Of a stretch of DNA of 64,000 bases, positions 23,446 through 32,437 are shown in pieces. How positions within the stretch are numbered: position 1 is the first letter of the stretch; every line of letters begins with the position of its first letter. The stretch lies in contig NZ_CP054038.1 of the NCBI RefSeq assembly GCF_013282805.1, forward strand, positions 1,240,001 through 1,304,000. Direction: 5' to 3'. Source of the stretch: Microbacterium hominis (GTDB taxonomy: Bacteria > Actinomycetota > Actinomycetes > Actinomycetales > Microbacteriaceae). Under the pieces are notes generated by a model. That model saw nothing but the letters and a program-made list of their open reading frames with translations. It did not search any database and was not told where the DNA came from. Made by a program: the position numbers and the translations under genes.

Positions 23446-24450
23446 ATGTCCCGCTTCACGCGCCTGCTGATCCCGCGATCGCAGCGCCAGTCTCCGGCCG
23501 ACCTGCTCGATCTGCTCGACCTCTCGCGGGGCGATGTCGTGGGAAAACGCAGCGGGTTCTTCATCATGCTCGTGCTCTCGGGCATCATCGCCGTGGCGGG
23601 CGTGCTCTCCGACTCGACCGCGACGGTCATCGGGGCGATGATCATCGCCCCGCTCGGCACGCCGATCCTCGGGATCGCCGCGGGGCTGGTGACCGGCAGC
23701 CGCAGCCTCATCGCGCGCTCGTTCCTCTGGGTGCTCGTGGGGCTCGTCATCGTGGTGGCCACCGGATTCCTGCTGTCGGCGTTCATCTCCGATCCCTCCG
23801 AGATCGAGACGAACTCGCAGATCACCGGGCGCACCTCGCCCCAGCTGCTCGATCTGCTCGCGGCTCTCGCGACCGGCACCGCGGGCGCCTTCGCCATGTG
23901 CCGCAAAGACCTCAGCGCCGTGCTCCCCGGCGTCGCGATATCGATCTCGCTCGTGCCGCCGCTGGGCGTGGTGGGGGTGTGCGCCGGGCAGGGTGCGTGG
24001 GATGCCGCGATCGGCGCGTTCCTGCTGTTCGCCTCGAACGTGGTCTCGCTCGTCATCGCCGGCAGCATCGTGTTCACGCTCGCCGGCTACGCCCGCGGGG
24101 AGGAGTCCTCGCGCTTCGCCAACCGGCGGCGCGCGTACACGATCGTCGCCGTGCTGTCGGTGATCATCGTCATCCCCCTCGCGCTGAACACCGTCGTGAC
24201 GGTGGCGCTCACGCACTGGACGAACGTGATCCGCGATACCACGATCGACTGGCTGGAGGCCGACCCGACGGGGAGCGTGGGCGGCATCACCTGGACCGGC
24301 ACGACCGCCGTCGTGGCGGTGGCGACCTCGGACGGCACCGTGCCGTCCACCGACGATCTCGCCGCGGACCTGCTCACGGTCATCCCCGACTTCCTGGACG
24401 TGACCCTCGATGTCACAGCGCAGGTGCAGCACCCCGTGATCGCCGGCTGA
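23446..24450 (+). CDS. DUF389 membrane protein
   Basis: A 334-aa integral membrane protein of the DUF389 family. The family motif spans DSTATVIGAMIIAPLGTPILG (about 53-73). About six TM helices are visible between residues 35 and 260 (IMLVLSGIIAVAGVL, LWVLVGLVIVVATGFLLSAF, SISLVPPLGVVGVC, LFASNVVSLVIAGSIVFTLA, TIVAVLSVIIVIPLALNTVV). The C-terminus is soluble. Its function is unknown. The start is the ATG after GTGCGC; the extended upstream frame lies in the palindrome and is not used. The hairpin at 23402-23437 ends 8 nt before the start codon. Confidence 0.85.
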   Translation: MSRFTRLLIPRSQRQSPADLLDLLDLSRGDVVGKRSGFFIMLVLSGIIAVAGVLSDSTATVIGAMIIAPLGTPILGIAAGLVTGSRSLIARSFLWVLVGLVIVVATGFLLSAFISDPSEIETNSQITGRTSPQLLDLLAALATGTAGAFAMCRKDLSAVLPGVAISISLVPPLGVVGVCAGQGAWDAAIGAFLLFASNVVSLVIAGSIVFTLAGYARGEESSRFANRRRAYTIVAVLSVIIVIPLALNTVVTVALTHWTNVIRDTTIDWLEADPTGSVGGITWTGTTAVVAVATSDGTVPSTDDLAADLLTVIPDFLDVTLDVTAQVQHPVIAG

Positions 24451-24483
24451 CGGCCGGGAGCGGCATCCCCGTCCCTCGCGCGG

Positions 24484-24489
24484 CATGAT
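24484..24489 (+). promoter_or_regulatory. -10-like box CATGAT, leaderless start
   Basis: CATGAT, 6 nt, then ATG at 24496. Confidence 0.35.
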
Positions 24490-24495
24490 GGGGGC

Positions 24496-24903
24496 ATGAT
24501 CTCCACGGACCTGGCGCGTGCCCTGCGGGATGCCGGCCTGGTGTGGCATCCACGATCCGGGGATCGGTTCCAGCTGGACGAGCCGGAGTTCGACGCCGAC
24601 GTGTTCACGGTGAGCGAGATGACGGTGGAGCCGCGGGAGTACCCGACGGGGCGCATCCTCGCCTTCAACGGGACCACCGAGTGGGCCCTCGACTCGGTCG
24701 CGACCGAAGACGCGGTCTGGCTGCCGCACGAGCACCAGCTGCGAGAGCTCCTGCAGGGCTCGTTCCGGGCGCTTCGGCGCCTGCCCGATGCCTACGAGGT
24801 CGAGATCGTTCTGCGCAGCGGCGAACGGCTCGTGTTCGAGCATCCGGAGCCTGCCGACGCGTACGCGCTCGCACTGTGCGAGGTGCTGCGGCGACTCAGC
24901 TGA
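24496..24903 (+). CDS. Conserved small protein of unknown function
   Basis: A 135-aa soluble acidic protein with no motif I recognise. Secondary-structure impression: mixed alpha/beta, with a middle strand pair (FTVSEMTVEPREYPTGRILAF) and a C-terminal helix (PADAYALALCEVLRRLS). Similar short proteins in Microbacteriaceae are often mislabelled as pilus-assembly proteins; nothing here supports that. It is convergent with the MFS gene and probably leaderless. Confidence 0.7.
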   Translation: MISTDLARALRDAGLVWHPRSGDRFQLDEPEFDADVFTVSEMTVEPREYPTGRILAFNGTTEWALDSVATEDAVWLPHEHQLRELLQGSFRALRRLPDAYEVEIVLRSGERLVFEHPEPADAYALALCEVLRRLS

Positions 24904-24933
24904 GAAGGGTCGGGCGGCGTCCGCTGAGGGCGG

Positions 24934-26139
24934 TCAGGTGATGGTCTGCACGGGCTCCGTGTCGGGGATGGGGCTCGCGTCGCGGCCGCGCAGATCGGGG
25001 AATCCGCGCACGAACACGGCCGACACGATGAGCGCGGCGACCGCGAAGGCGGTGGCCGCGACGTACGCGCCCGAGGCGCCCACCCCGTCGATGAGGAACC
25101 CGGCCACGGCCGAGCCCGCCGCGGCCCCGATGAGCTGGCCGGTGCCGATCCACCCGTAGGCCTCGGCGGTCTCGCTGAACTTCACGCTCACCGAGGTCAT
25201 GGCGAACATCACGGCGAACGCCGGCGCGATGCCGATGCCGGCGAGGAAGAGGGTGCCGCCGAGCCACCACACGTCGAGCGAGATCATGGTGAGCGCGAGG
25301 CCGGCGGCCACGATCGCCATGCGCCGGGCCATCGCCCAGGGGCCGATCGGGAGGTGTCCGAAGCCGAGTCCGCCCGCGAGGCTCCCGATCGAGAAGACCG
25401 CGAGCACCAGACCTGCCTCGAGCCCGCCGTGGTCGAAGGTCGCGACCACGCCCGCCTCGACCGCCGCGCACGCGCCGATGAGGAGGAACCCGACAGCGGT
25501 CGCCAGCACCACGGGCGGCTTGGTGAGCACGAGCCCGAGCCGCCGGCGGCTGCGCGGGATGCGCACGCGGCCGACCTCGGGGGAGAGGATGAACCAGGCG
25601 CCGCCCGCGACGAGGATCACCACGATCAGCAGGAGCGCCTCGACGGTGCCGATCTGCGTGGCCACGAACGTGATGAGCACCGGTGCGATGATCCAGATGA
25701 TCTCCTGCAGCGAGGCATCCAAGGAGAACAGCGGCGTGAGCTGGCGCGACGTGACGAGCTTCGGATAGATCGTGCGCGCCGCCGACTGCACGGGCGGTGT
25801 CGACAGACCCGCGATCACGCCCAGGGCGATGTACGCCGGCAGCACCATCGGCACCAGCGCGATCACCGTGATGGCGATCGCGCAGATCGTGAGGGTGATC
25901 GTGAGCACCTTGCGCATGCCCCAGATGCCCATCCAGCGACTGGTGACGGGGCCCGCGATCGCCTGACCGACCGAGACGGCCGCCAGCACGAGGCCGGCCG
26001 CGCCGTACGAACCCGTCACGTGCTCGATGTGCAGCAGCACGGCGAGGCTCGTCATGCCGTTCGGGAACCGCGCCGTCAGCTGAGCGGCGATGATGCGCCC
26101 CACGCCCGGGGTGCGCAGGAGATCCGAGTAGCCCGCCAC
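24934..26139 (-). CDS. MFS transporter
   Basis: A 401-aa major facilitator with about 12 TM helices in two halves. The MFS loop 2-3 signature is degenerate (GPVTSRWMGIWGMRKVL, about 58-74). The start MAGYSDLLRTPGVGRIIAAQ and the overall pattern resemble actinobacterial drug or metabolite exporters of unknown substrate. The GTG at 26139 follows TAACGT by 6 nt, a leaderless layout. It stands alone and diverges from nrdHIEF. Confidence 0.8.
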   Translation of the reverse strand: MAGYSDLLRTPGVGRIIAAQLTARFPNGMTSLAVLLHIEHVTGSYGAAGLVLAAVSVGQAIAGPVTSRWMGIWGMRKVLTITLTICAIAITVIALVPMVLPAYIALGVIAGLSTPPVQSAARTIYPKLVTSRQLTPLFSLDASLQEIIWIIAPVLITFVATQIGTVEALLLIVVILVAGGAWFILSPEVGRVRIPRSRRRLGLVLTKPPVVLATAVGFLLIGACAAVEAGVVATFDHGGLEAGLVLAVFSIGSLAGGLGFGHLPIGPWAMARRMAIVAAGLALTMISLDVWWLGGTLFLAGIGIAPAFAVMFAMTSVSVKFSETAEAYGWIGTGQLIGAAAGSAVAGFLIDGVGASGAYVAATAFAVAALIVSAVFVRGFPDLRGRDASPIPDTEPVQTIT

Positions 26140-26145
26140 AGATCA

Positions 26146-26151
26146 ACGTTA
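26146..26151 (-). promoter_or_regulatory. -10 box TAACGT, leaderless MFS start
   Basis: TAACGT, 6 nt, GTG on the minus strand; no Shine-Dalgarno sequence. Confidence 0.5.
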
Positions 26152-26217
26152 CCCGCAGGCACCCCCGGTCTCCGCGGCGGCCGACCCCGCGACACGCGCG
26201 CGACACGCCGGGGGCGC

Positions 26218-26349
26218 TTTCCACAGGCAGATCCGATGTCGGAACCGCCGCCTAGCGTCGAACCTGTGGATGGATGCCGCGGCGGCGGCAGAAACGCGCG
26301 GGATACCGGGCATTTCCGAGCCGCGCACGAGGCCCGCGGCTGTGGATGG
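26218..26349. promoter_or_regulatory. Cluster of DnaA-box-like sequences upstream of nrdH
   Basis: The 380-bp gap before nrdH contains TTTCCACAG (26218-26226) and two TGTGGATGG (26265-26273, 26341-26349). Each is 7 of 9 to the DnaA box TTATCCACA on one strand or the other. A closer match, TGTGGATAC, lies at the end of nrdI (27224-27232). DnaA acts on nrd promoters in E. coli; the same here is inference. No other gene or RNA is evident in the gap. Confidence 0.35.
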
Positions 26350-26407
26350 AACGGTGGAGAACCTGTGGTCTGGGTGGGGATGGCGGTGGAAAACTACACG
26401 GATGTAA

Positions 26408-26455
26408 CTACTATCCCTTGTGGTGCAGACGAATGTCCGTACCCATATGTAGTAT
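26408..26455 (+). promoter_or_regulatory. Candidate NrdR box pair over the nrdH promoter
   Basis: Two partial matches to the NrdR box (ACACWATATWTAGTGT type): CTACTATCCCTTGTGG (26408-26423) and TACCCATATGTAGTAT (26440-26455). They start 32 bp apart, three helical turns, the spacing known for tandem NrdR boxes. A TACTAT -10 (26409-26414) lies inside the first, so NrdR binding would block it. NrdR itself is not in the window. Confidence 0.55.
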
Positions 26456-26519
26456 TGGTCTCCCGGCGGGGGGACTGCCGGAAACCAAACCGGATGTGAT
26501 GTGAGGGGAGTCGGATCTT

Positions 26520-26753
26520 ATGACGATCACGGTTTACACGAAGCCTTCCTGCGTGCAGTGCAACGCGACCTACCGCGCGCTGGACTCGAAGGGCATCGAC
26601 TACGAGATCCTTGACCTCTCGGAGGACCCCGCGGCCCTCGAGCAGGTCAAGGCGCTGGGCTACCTCCAGGCGCCGGTCGTCATCACCGATGAAGACCACT
26701 GGTCGGGCTTCCGCCCCGACAAGATCGACGAGCTCGCCGCTCGTCTCGCCTAG
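26520..26753 (+). CDS. nrdH: Glutaredoxin-like NrdH electron donor
   Basis: A 77-aa redoxin that passes electrons from thioredoxin reductase to class Ib ribonucleotide reductase. The active site CVQC lies at residues 11-14 in [14 protein letters not shown], the standard NrdH form, and the C-terminal region ends [17 protein letters not shown], with the NrdH-typical WSGFRPD. The ATG follows GAGGGGAG. It is the first gene of nrdHIEF behind the candidate NrdR boxes. Confidence 0.96.
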   Translation: MTITVYTKPSCVQCNATYRALDSKGIDYEILDLSEDPAALEQVKALGYLQAPVVITDEDHWSGFRPDKIDELAARLA

Positions 26754-26805
26754 TCCGACGGCGCTCACTCACCGACCCAGGGGTGTACGACCCGCGGGAA
26801 TGATC

Positions 26806-27240
26806 ATGAGCACTGTCGCCACTCAGGCACCGCTTGTCGTCTTCTTCTCGAGCATCTCGGGCAACACCGCCCGGTTCGTGGAGAAGCTCGGCATGAGGTC
26901 GCTGCGGATCCCGCTGCATTCGACGGATCCGCAGCTCATCGTCCACGAGCCCTACATCCTGATCACTCCGACCTATGGGGGAGGGCAGGGCCGGGGCGTC
27001 GAGAAGGGCGCCGTTCCCAAGCAGGTGATCCGGTTCCTCAACGACGAGGGCAACCGCAGCCTGATCCGGGGCGTCGTCTCGGCCGGCAACACCAATTTCG
27101 GCGAGCACTACTGCCTCGCCGGCGACATCATCAGCCGCAAGTGCCACGTGCCGCACCTGTACCGGCTCGAACTGTTCGGCACGCCCGAAGACGTAGATCG
27201 CGTGAGCGAAGGATTGGAAAACCTGTGGATACAGCAGTGA
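26806..27240 (+). CDS. nrdI: Flavodoxin-like NrdI, class Ib RNR maturation
   Basis: A 144-aa flavoprotein that supplies superoxide to assemble the Mn(III)2-Tyr cofactor of NrdF. The FMN phosphate loop is [16 protein letters not shown] (about 13-28), and the NrdI-specific segments TPTYGGGQ (about 59-66) and [16 protein letters not shown] (about 94-109) are present. The ATG at 26806 follows GGGAA; an in-frame ATG six bases earlier is possible. The C-terminus overlaps the start of nrdE. Confidence 0.95.
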   Translation: MSTVATQAPLVVFFSSISGNTARFVEKLGMRSLRIPLHSTDPQLIVHEPYILITPTYGGGQGRGVEKGAVPKQVIRFLNDEGNRSLIRGVVSAGNTNFGEHYCLAGDIISRKCHVPHLYRLELFGTPEDVDRVSEGLENLWIQQ

Positions 27241-29378
27241 CGGAGAACGGCTTCAAGGCCGACCCGCGTTTCGAGGGGATGGATTACCACGCCCTGAACG
27301 CCATGCTCAACCTGTACGACGCCGACGGCAAGATCCAGTTCGACGCCGACAAGCGCGCGGCGCGCGAGTACTTCCTGCAGCACGTCAACCAGAACACGGT
27401 GTTCTTCCACTCGCTCAAGGAGCGCCTCGACTACCTCGTCGAGAAGCAGTACTACGAGCCCGAGGTGCTGGCCAAGTACCCGTTCGAGTTCATCCAGAAG
27501 ATCAACGACCACGCCTACGGCAAGAAGTTCCGCTTCGAGACATTCCTGGGTGCGTTCAAGTACTACACGAGCTACACGCTCAAGACCTTCGACGGCAAGC
27601 GGTACCTCGAGCGCTTCGAGGACCGCGTGGTGATGACCGCGCTGGGCCTGGCCGACGGCGACCAGAAGCTCGCTCTGCTGCTGGTCGACGAGATCATCTC
27701 CGGCCGGTTCCAGCCGGCCACTCCCACCTTCCTCAACACCGGCAAGGCGCAGCGCGGCGAGCTGGTCTCGTGCTTCCTCCTGCGCATCGAAGACAACATG
27801 GAGTCGATCGCCCGCGGCATCAACTCCGCTCTCCAGCTGTCCAAGCGCGGCGGCGGCGTGGCCCTCCTGCTCTCGAACATCCGCGAGTCGGGCGCGCCGA
27901 TCAAGCAGATCGAGAATCAGTCCAGCGGCATCATCCCGGTCATGAAGCTGCTCGAAGACAGCTTCAGCTACGCCAATCAGCTGGGTGCGCGTCAGGGCGC
28001 CGGTGCGGTCTACCTCAACGCCCACCACCCCGACATCATGCGGTTCCTCGACACCAAGCGCGAGAACGCCGACGAGAAGATCCGCATCAAGACGCTCTCC
28101 CTCGGCGTGGTCGTCCCCGACATCACGTTCGAGCTCGCCAAGAACGGCGAGGACATGTACCTGTTCTCCCCGTACGACGTCGAGCGCGTCTACGGTGTGC
28201 CGTTCGGCGACATCTCGGTCACCGAGAAGTACCGCGAGATGGTCGACGACGCGCGCATCAAGAAGACGAAGATCAACGCGCGCGAGTTCTTCCAGACGAT
28301 CGCCGAGATCCAGTTCGAGTCGGGCTACCCCTACATCATGTTCGAGGACACGGTGAACCGGGCCAACCCGATCAAGGGCCGGATCAACATGTCCAACCTC
28401 TGCTCGGAGATCCTGCAGGTCAACACCCCGACGACCTACAACGAGGACCTCTCGTACGACCAGATCGGCAAGGACATCTCCTGCAACCTCGGGTCGATGA
28501 ACATCGCCCTGGCGATGGACGGCAAGGACCTCGCCGCGACCGTCGAGGCCGCGATCCGGGCGCTGACCGCGGTGAGCGACCAGAGTCACATCTCGTCGGT
28601 GCGCTCGATCGAAGACGGCAACGACCGCTCGCACGCCATCGGCCTCGGCCAGATGAACCTCCACGGCTACCTCGCGCGCGAGCACGTGCACTACGGCTCG
28701 GAAGAGGGCCTGGACTTCACGAACATCTACTTCTACACGGTGCTGTTCCACGCGCTGCGCGCGTCGAACCTCATCGCGCAGGAGCGGGGGCAGGCGTTCG
28801 AGGGCTTCGCCGATTCCACGTACGCGTCGGGCACGTTCTTCGACAAGTACATCGATCAGGAATGGGTTCCGCAGACCGCGCGGGTGGAGGAGCTGTTCGC
28901 CGGCATCCACATCCCGACGCAGGACGACTGGAAGGCGCTGAAGGCCGCCATCCAGGAGCACGGCATCTACAACCAGAATCTCCAGGCGGTGCCGCCGACC
29001 GGTTCGATCTCGTACATCAACAACTCGACGAGCTCGATCCACCCGATCGCCTCGAAGATCGAGATCCGCAAGGAAGGCAAGCTCGGCCGCGTCTACTACC
29101 CGGCGCCGTTCATGACGAACGAGAACCTGGAGTATTACCAGGACGCGTACGAGATCGGCTACGAGAAGGTCATCGACACCTACGCCGCCGCGACCCAGCA
29201 CGTGGACCAGGGCCTGTCGCTCACGCTGTTCTTCAAGGACACCGTGACAACCCGCGACATCAACAAGGCCCAGATCTACGCGTGGCGCAAGGGCATCAAG
29301 ACGATCTACTACATCCGCCTGCGGCAGCTCGCGCTCGAGGGAACCGACATGAGCGAGTGCGTCAGCTGCATGCTGTGA
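27225..29378 (+). CDS. nrdE: Class Ib ribonucleotide reductase alpha subunit
   Basis: A 717-aa catalytic subunit reducing NDPs to dNDPs. Visible: the substrate-site Cys in [35 protein letters not shown], the active-site loop [30 protein letters not shown] and the C-terminal redox pair CVSCML. The short N-terminus without an ATP cone is typical of NrdE. The start is uncertain: GTG 27225 has AAGGA 11 nt upstream, while GTG 27237 overlaps the nrdI stop as GTGA. Either way it is coupled to nrdI. Confidence 0.96.
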   Translation: MDTAVTENGFKADPRFEGMDYHALNAMLNLYDADGKIQFDADKRAAREYFLQHVNQNTVFFHSLKERLDYLVEKQYYEPEVLAKYPFEFIQKINDHAYGKKFRFETFLGAFKYYTSYTLKTFDGKRYLERFEDRVVMTALGLADGDQKLALLLVDEIISGRFQPATPTFLNTGKAQRGELVSCFLLRIEDNMESIARGINSALQLSKRGGGVALLLSNIRESGAPIKQIENQSSGIIPVMKLLEDSFSYANQLGARQGAGAVYLNAHHPDIMRFLDTKRENADEKIRIKTLSLGVVVPDITFELAKNGEDMYLFSPYDVERVYGVPFGDISVTEKYREMVDDARIKKTKINAREFFQTIAEIQFESGYPYIMFEDTVNRANPIKGRINMSNLCSEILQVNTPTTYNEDLSYDQIGKDISCNLGSMNIALAMDGKDLAATVEAAIRALTAVSDQSHISSVRSIEDGNDRSHAIGLGQMNLHGYLAREHVHYGSEEGLDFTNIYFYTVLFHALRASNLIAQERGQAFEGFADSTYASGTFFDKYIDQEWVPQTARVEELFAGIHIPTQDDWKALKAAIQEHGIYNQNLQAVPPTGSISYINNSTSSIHPIASKIEIRKEGKLGRVYYPAPFMTNENLEYYQDAYEIGYEKVIDTYAAATQHVDQGLSLTLFFKDTVTTRDINKAQIYAWRKGIKTIYYIRLRQLALEGTDMSECVSCML

Positions 29379-29395
29379 CGCTCCACCACCCCGTT

Positions 29396-29430
29396 GGTCG
29401 AGTAGCCGGCGAAGCCGGCATACCGAGACC
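29396..29430. repeat. Intergenic palindromic repeat between nrdE and nrdF
   Basis: GGTCGAGTAGCCGGC-GAA-GCCGGCATACCGAGACC is a near-perfect 35-bp palindrome. The GGTCGAGTA...CGAGACC frame is a repeat type I know from actinobacterial intergenic DNA. It would form an RNA hairpin that may tune the nrdE:nrdF ratio. Confidence 0.7.
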
Positions 29431-29442
29431 CTGATCTCGTAG

Positions 29443-30429
<987 letters not shown>

Positions 30430-30464
30430 CCTCCTGATTCTGACTCAGGCCCGAAACGGCTGGT

Positions 30465-30506
30465 GAGAGGCCCGGATTCGCAGGATTCTGCGGATTCGGG
30501 CCTCTC
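30465..30506 (+). terminator. nrdHIEF terminator
   Basis: GAGAGGCCCGGATTCGCAG pairs with CTGCGGATTCGGGCCTCTC across a GATT loop (19-bp stem, two mismatches), followed by TTG. It lies 36 bp after the nrdF stop. Confidence 0.8.
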
Positions 30507-30564
30507 TTGTGCCTTCTCTCGAGAGACAGAGGAGGACAGCAATGAACAGGAATGGCCGTTCGGT

Positions 30565-30752
30565 GTGGCACGGGGGTGGCACGCGCCCACCTTCGTGGGT
30601 AGAGCGGGGTGGCTCAGGATCCGGAATTCGGCTTCGACGTGCCATCGGACTCGTGCCATATCGTGCCACTTCACGTGCTGCCGATTCGGGGAAATGCCCG
30701 ATCAGAAGGTGTTCTAAGGGTCCCACGATGCGCAGTGGCACGGAGTGGCACG
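30565..30752. repeat. Seven GTGGCACG/CGTGCCA(C) copies, probable integrase arm sites
   Basis: GTGGCACG occurs at 30565, 30576, 30735 and 30745; the inverse CGTGCCA at 30638, 30652 and 30662 (the last complete as CGTGCCAC). They sit as close groups 10-14 bp apart, in opposite orientations, directly upstream of an integrase gene. This is the layout of arm-type binding sites in an attP region. An 83-codon frame from 30542 with a good AGGAGG overlaps these repeats and runs into the integrase start; I see no protein family in it. Confidence 0.65.
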
Positions 30753-30789
30753 GGTGTCCACGTGAGTCCGCTCGTGACCACGGGAGGCC

Positions 30790-31300
30790 ATGATGGGGAC
30801 CGCACGTAGCGAGACGTCGTCGGGTCGGAGAGAAGCCTGGGGGAGTCTTCGCAAGCTTCCATCCGGCCGCTGGCAGGCGCGCTATCCCGCCCCGGACGGC
30901 GAGACATACACCGCGCGTACCGAGGACGACAAGCCGCTGACGTTTCTGACGAAGACGGACGCGCGCACTTGGCTCGCCAGCATGCACACCAGGATCGCGC
31001 GACACGAGTGGGAGCAGCCCGCCGTGCTTGCGGCTCGGCGGCGAGCAGAGGCGGAGGTGGAGCGAGCTCGTTCGATCGGGTTCACCGAGTACGCGGGTCG
31101 CTGGATCGCCCACATCCGCGTCGAACCCAACCGCAGTGGAAAGCGCCGAGCCGTTGGGACGATCCGCTCGTACAAGAGCAAGGTCGACGGGTACCTGATC
31201 CCTGAGTTCGGAGACACCCCCATTCGTCAGATCGACAAGGACCGAATCCGCGTCATGACCGATCGGCTCGACAGGATTCCGTCTCCGCTCAACCCGAGGT
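30790..31300 (+). pseudogene. Tyrosine integrase, N-terminal fragment
   Basis: The first about 170 residues of a phage/ICE-type tyrosine recombinase. The arm-binding domain is GSLRKLPSGRWQARYPAPDG (about 18-37) with FLTKTDARTWLASM. The SAM-like core-binding domain follows (FTEYAGRWIAHIRVEPN; YLIPEFGDTPIRQIDKDRIR; DRIPSPLNPRS). The sequence then departs from integrase at about 31300. The whole catalytic domain with its R-H-R-Y residues is missing, so the protein cannot recombine DNA. It is the remnant of a mobile element next to nrdF. Confidence 0.8.
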
Positions 31301-31481
31301 CCATGTCCGCGCTGGCCAGACCGTGCTCGCGAGAGGCATCGTCACCCCGGACTTCGAACTCGACCTGGACTTCGCCGACACCGAACTCGTGATCGAAGCC
31401 GAAGCAGAGAAGCTCTCGCAGCTCCTGTCTCGACTGCTCCTGCGACCTCGCCACGGACACGACGAGGCGGTGTTCGGCTGA
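31299..31481 (+). pseudogene. C-terminal tail of an unidentified gene fused to the integrase remnant
   Basis: From the junction a different frame stays open for about 60 codons: acidic, then helical (DTELVIEAEAEKLSQLLSRL), and ends GHDEAVFG with a TGA at 31479-31481. This stop overlaps the next gene's ATG by one base (TGATG), as real operon neighbours do. It is probably the end of the gene that once preceded the 7-TM protein, brought next to the integrase by deletion. I do not recognise the family. Confidence 0.55.
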
Positions 31482-32437
31482 TGACTCTCAGCATCGAAGC
31501 CGTCGCATTCCTGGCTTTGCTGCTGCTCACGCTGATCCGCTTGCCGTCCGCGATACGCGAGCCGTCGAGCCGGCTGACCTGGATCGCCACCATCACGGGA
31601 CTCGCAGCCGTCTTCATGGTCGGCGTCGTCATCCCGCTGTCGATCGTGGATGGCTGGCTCGGCGGAACGAACATCGCGAACCTCATCCAGAACATCCTCG
31701 CGACGACGGCCTTCTGGTTCGTCATGCAGGCCGCACTCACACTCGACGGCAGTAGGTTCAGTCCGCGCAGCCTCTGGGAGCTGCCCGCGATGTACCTCTC
31801 CTTCACGGTGCCCTTCCTGCTGATCGCCGATCGCGGATCGACGACAGACGAATTCATCAAGGAGACGGCGGAACAGATCGGCTTGTGGGCGTACGCATCG
31901 CTCTACATGGGGTGCGTCATCTTGATCATGATTCGGATGCTACGCGGAATCCGCGGGCGCACGCCGAGGCCGTACATCCCCATCCGCATCGGTGCCTGGG
32001 CGATCCTCGCGGCGAGTCTCGTCGAGATCCTCTACCTCACCCTCCGTGTCGCGGGCCTGGGGCGCACGCCGTCGGTGGAAACGATCGGAGCGCTGTTCAC
32101 GATTCCGTTCTACGGGGGCGTCGTGCTGGTGTGCGCCGGGATCATCATGTTCGCCGTCGCCCGCGCCGGCCGCAGATCGATGAACGCGACACTCGGGCGC
32201 CTCCTGGCGAAGGCAAGTCTTGATCGCGGGATGATCGTGAAACCTATTCCTGACGAGGATCCTGTGCACGAGACATACCGACTCGCGGTTCGACTAACCG
32301 ACATTGCCAACAGCCAGGAGCTGACGAAACGTGAGAGGGTCCTGCTTCGCGCTGCCACCGAAGTGCTCGATCGGCAGATGCGCGCGCCTGCCGTGGTGCG
32401 AATGTCGAGTGCAGCGGGGGCGGTGAGCGCACCTTGA
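31481..32437 (+). CDS. Seven-TM membrane protein, possibly MAB_1171c/DUF6545 type
   Basis: A 318-aa protein with seven predicted TM helices between residues 3 and 225 (first AFLALLLLTLI, last FTIPFYGGVVLVCAGIIMFAVA). A cytoplasmic C-terminal domain follows, containing DPVHETYRLAVRLTDIANSQ and LTKRERVLLRAATEVLDRQM. Topology and tail resemble actinobacterial 'MAB_1171c family putative transporters', which commonly sit beside XRE-type regulators and alpha/beta hydrolases; this is from memory and not checked. Its ATG overlaps the stop of the truncated upstream gene, and its stop overlaps the hydrolase start, so it is the middle of a coupled set. Function unknown. Confidence 0.6.
   Translation: MTLSIEAVAFLALLLLTLIRLPSAIREPSSRLTWIATITGLAAVFMVGVVIPLSIVDGWLGGTNIANLIQNILATTAFWFVMQAALTLDGSRFSPRSLWELPAMYLSFTVPFLLIADRGSTTDEFIKETAEQIGLWAYASLYMGCVILIMIRMLRGIRGRTPRPYIPIRIGAWAILAASLVEILYLTLRVAGLGRTPSVETIGALFTIPFYGGVVLVCAGIIMFAVARAGRRSMNATLGRLLAKASLDRGMIVKPIPDEDPVHETYRLAVRLTDIANSQELTKRERVLLRAATEVLDRQMRAPAVVRMSSAAGAVSAP

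Noticed and set aside
30542..30793. Possible 83-codon gene with AGGAGG upstream of the integrase
   Set aside because: It runs through the seven GTGGCACG sites and has no recognisable fold. I treat it as attP-like DNA, although an excisionase-like peptide cannot be fully excluded.
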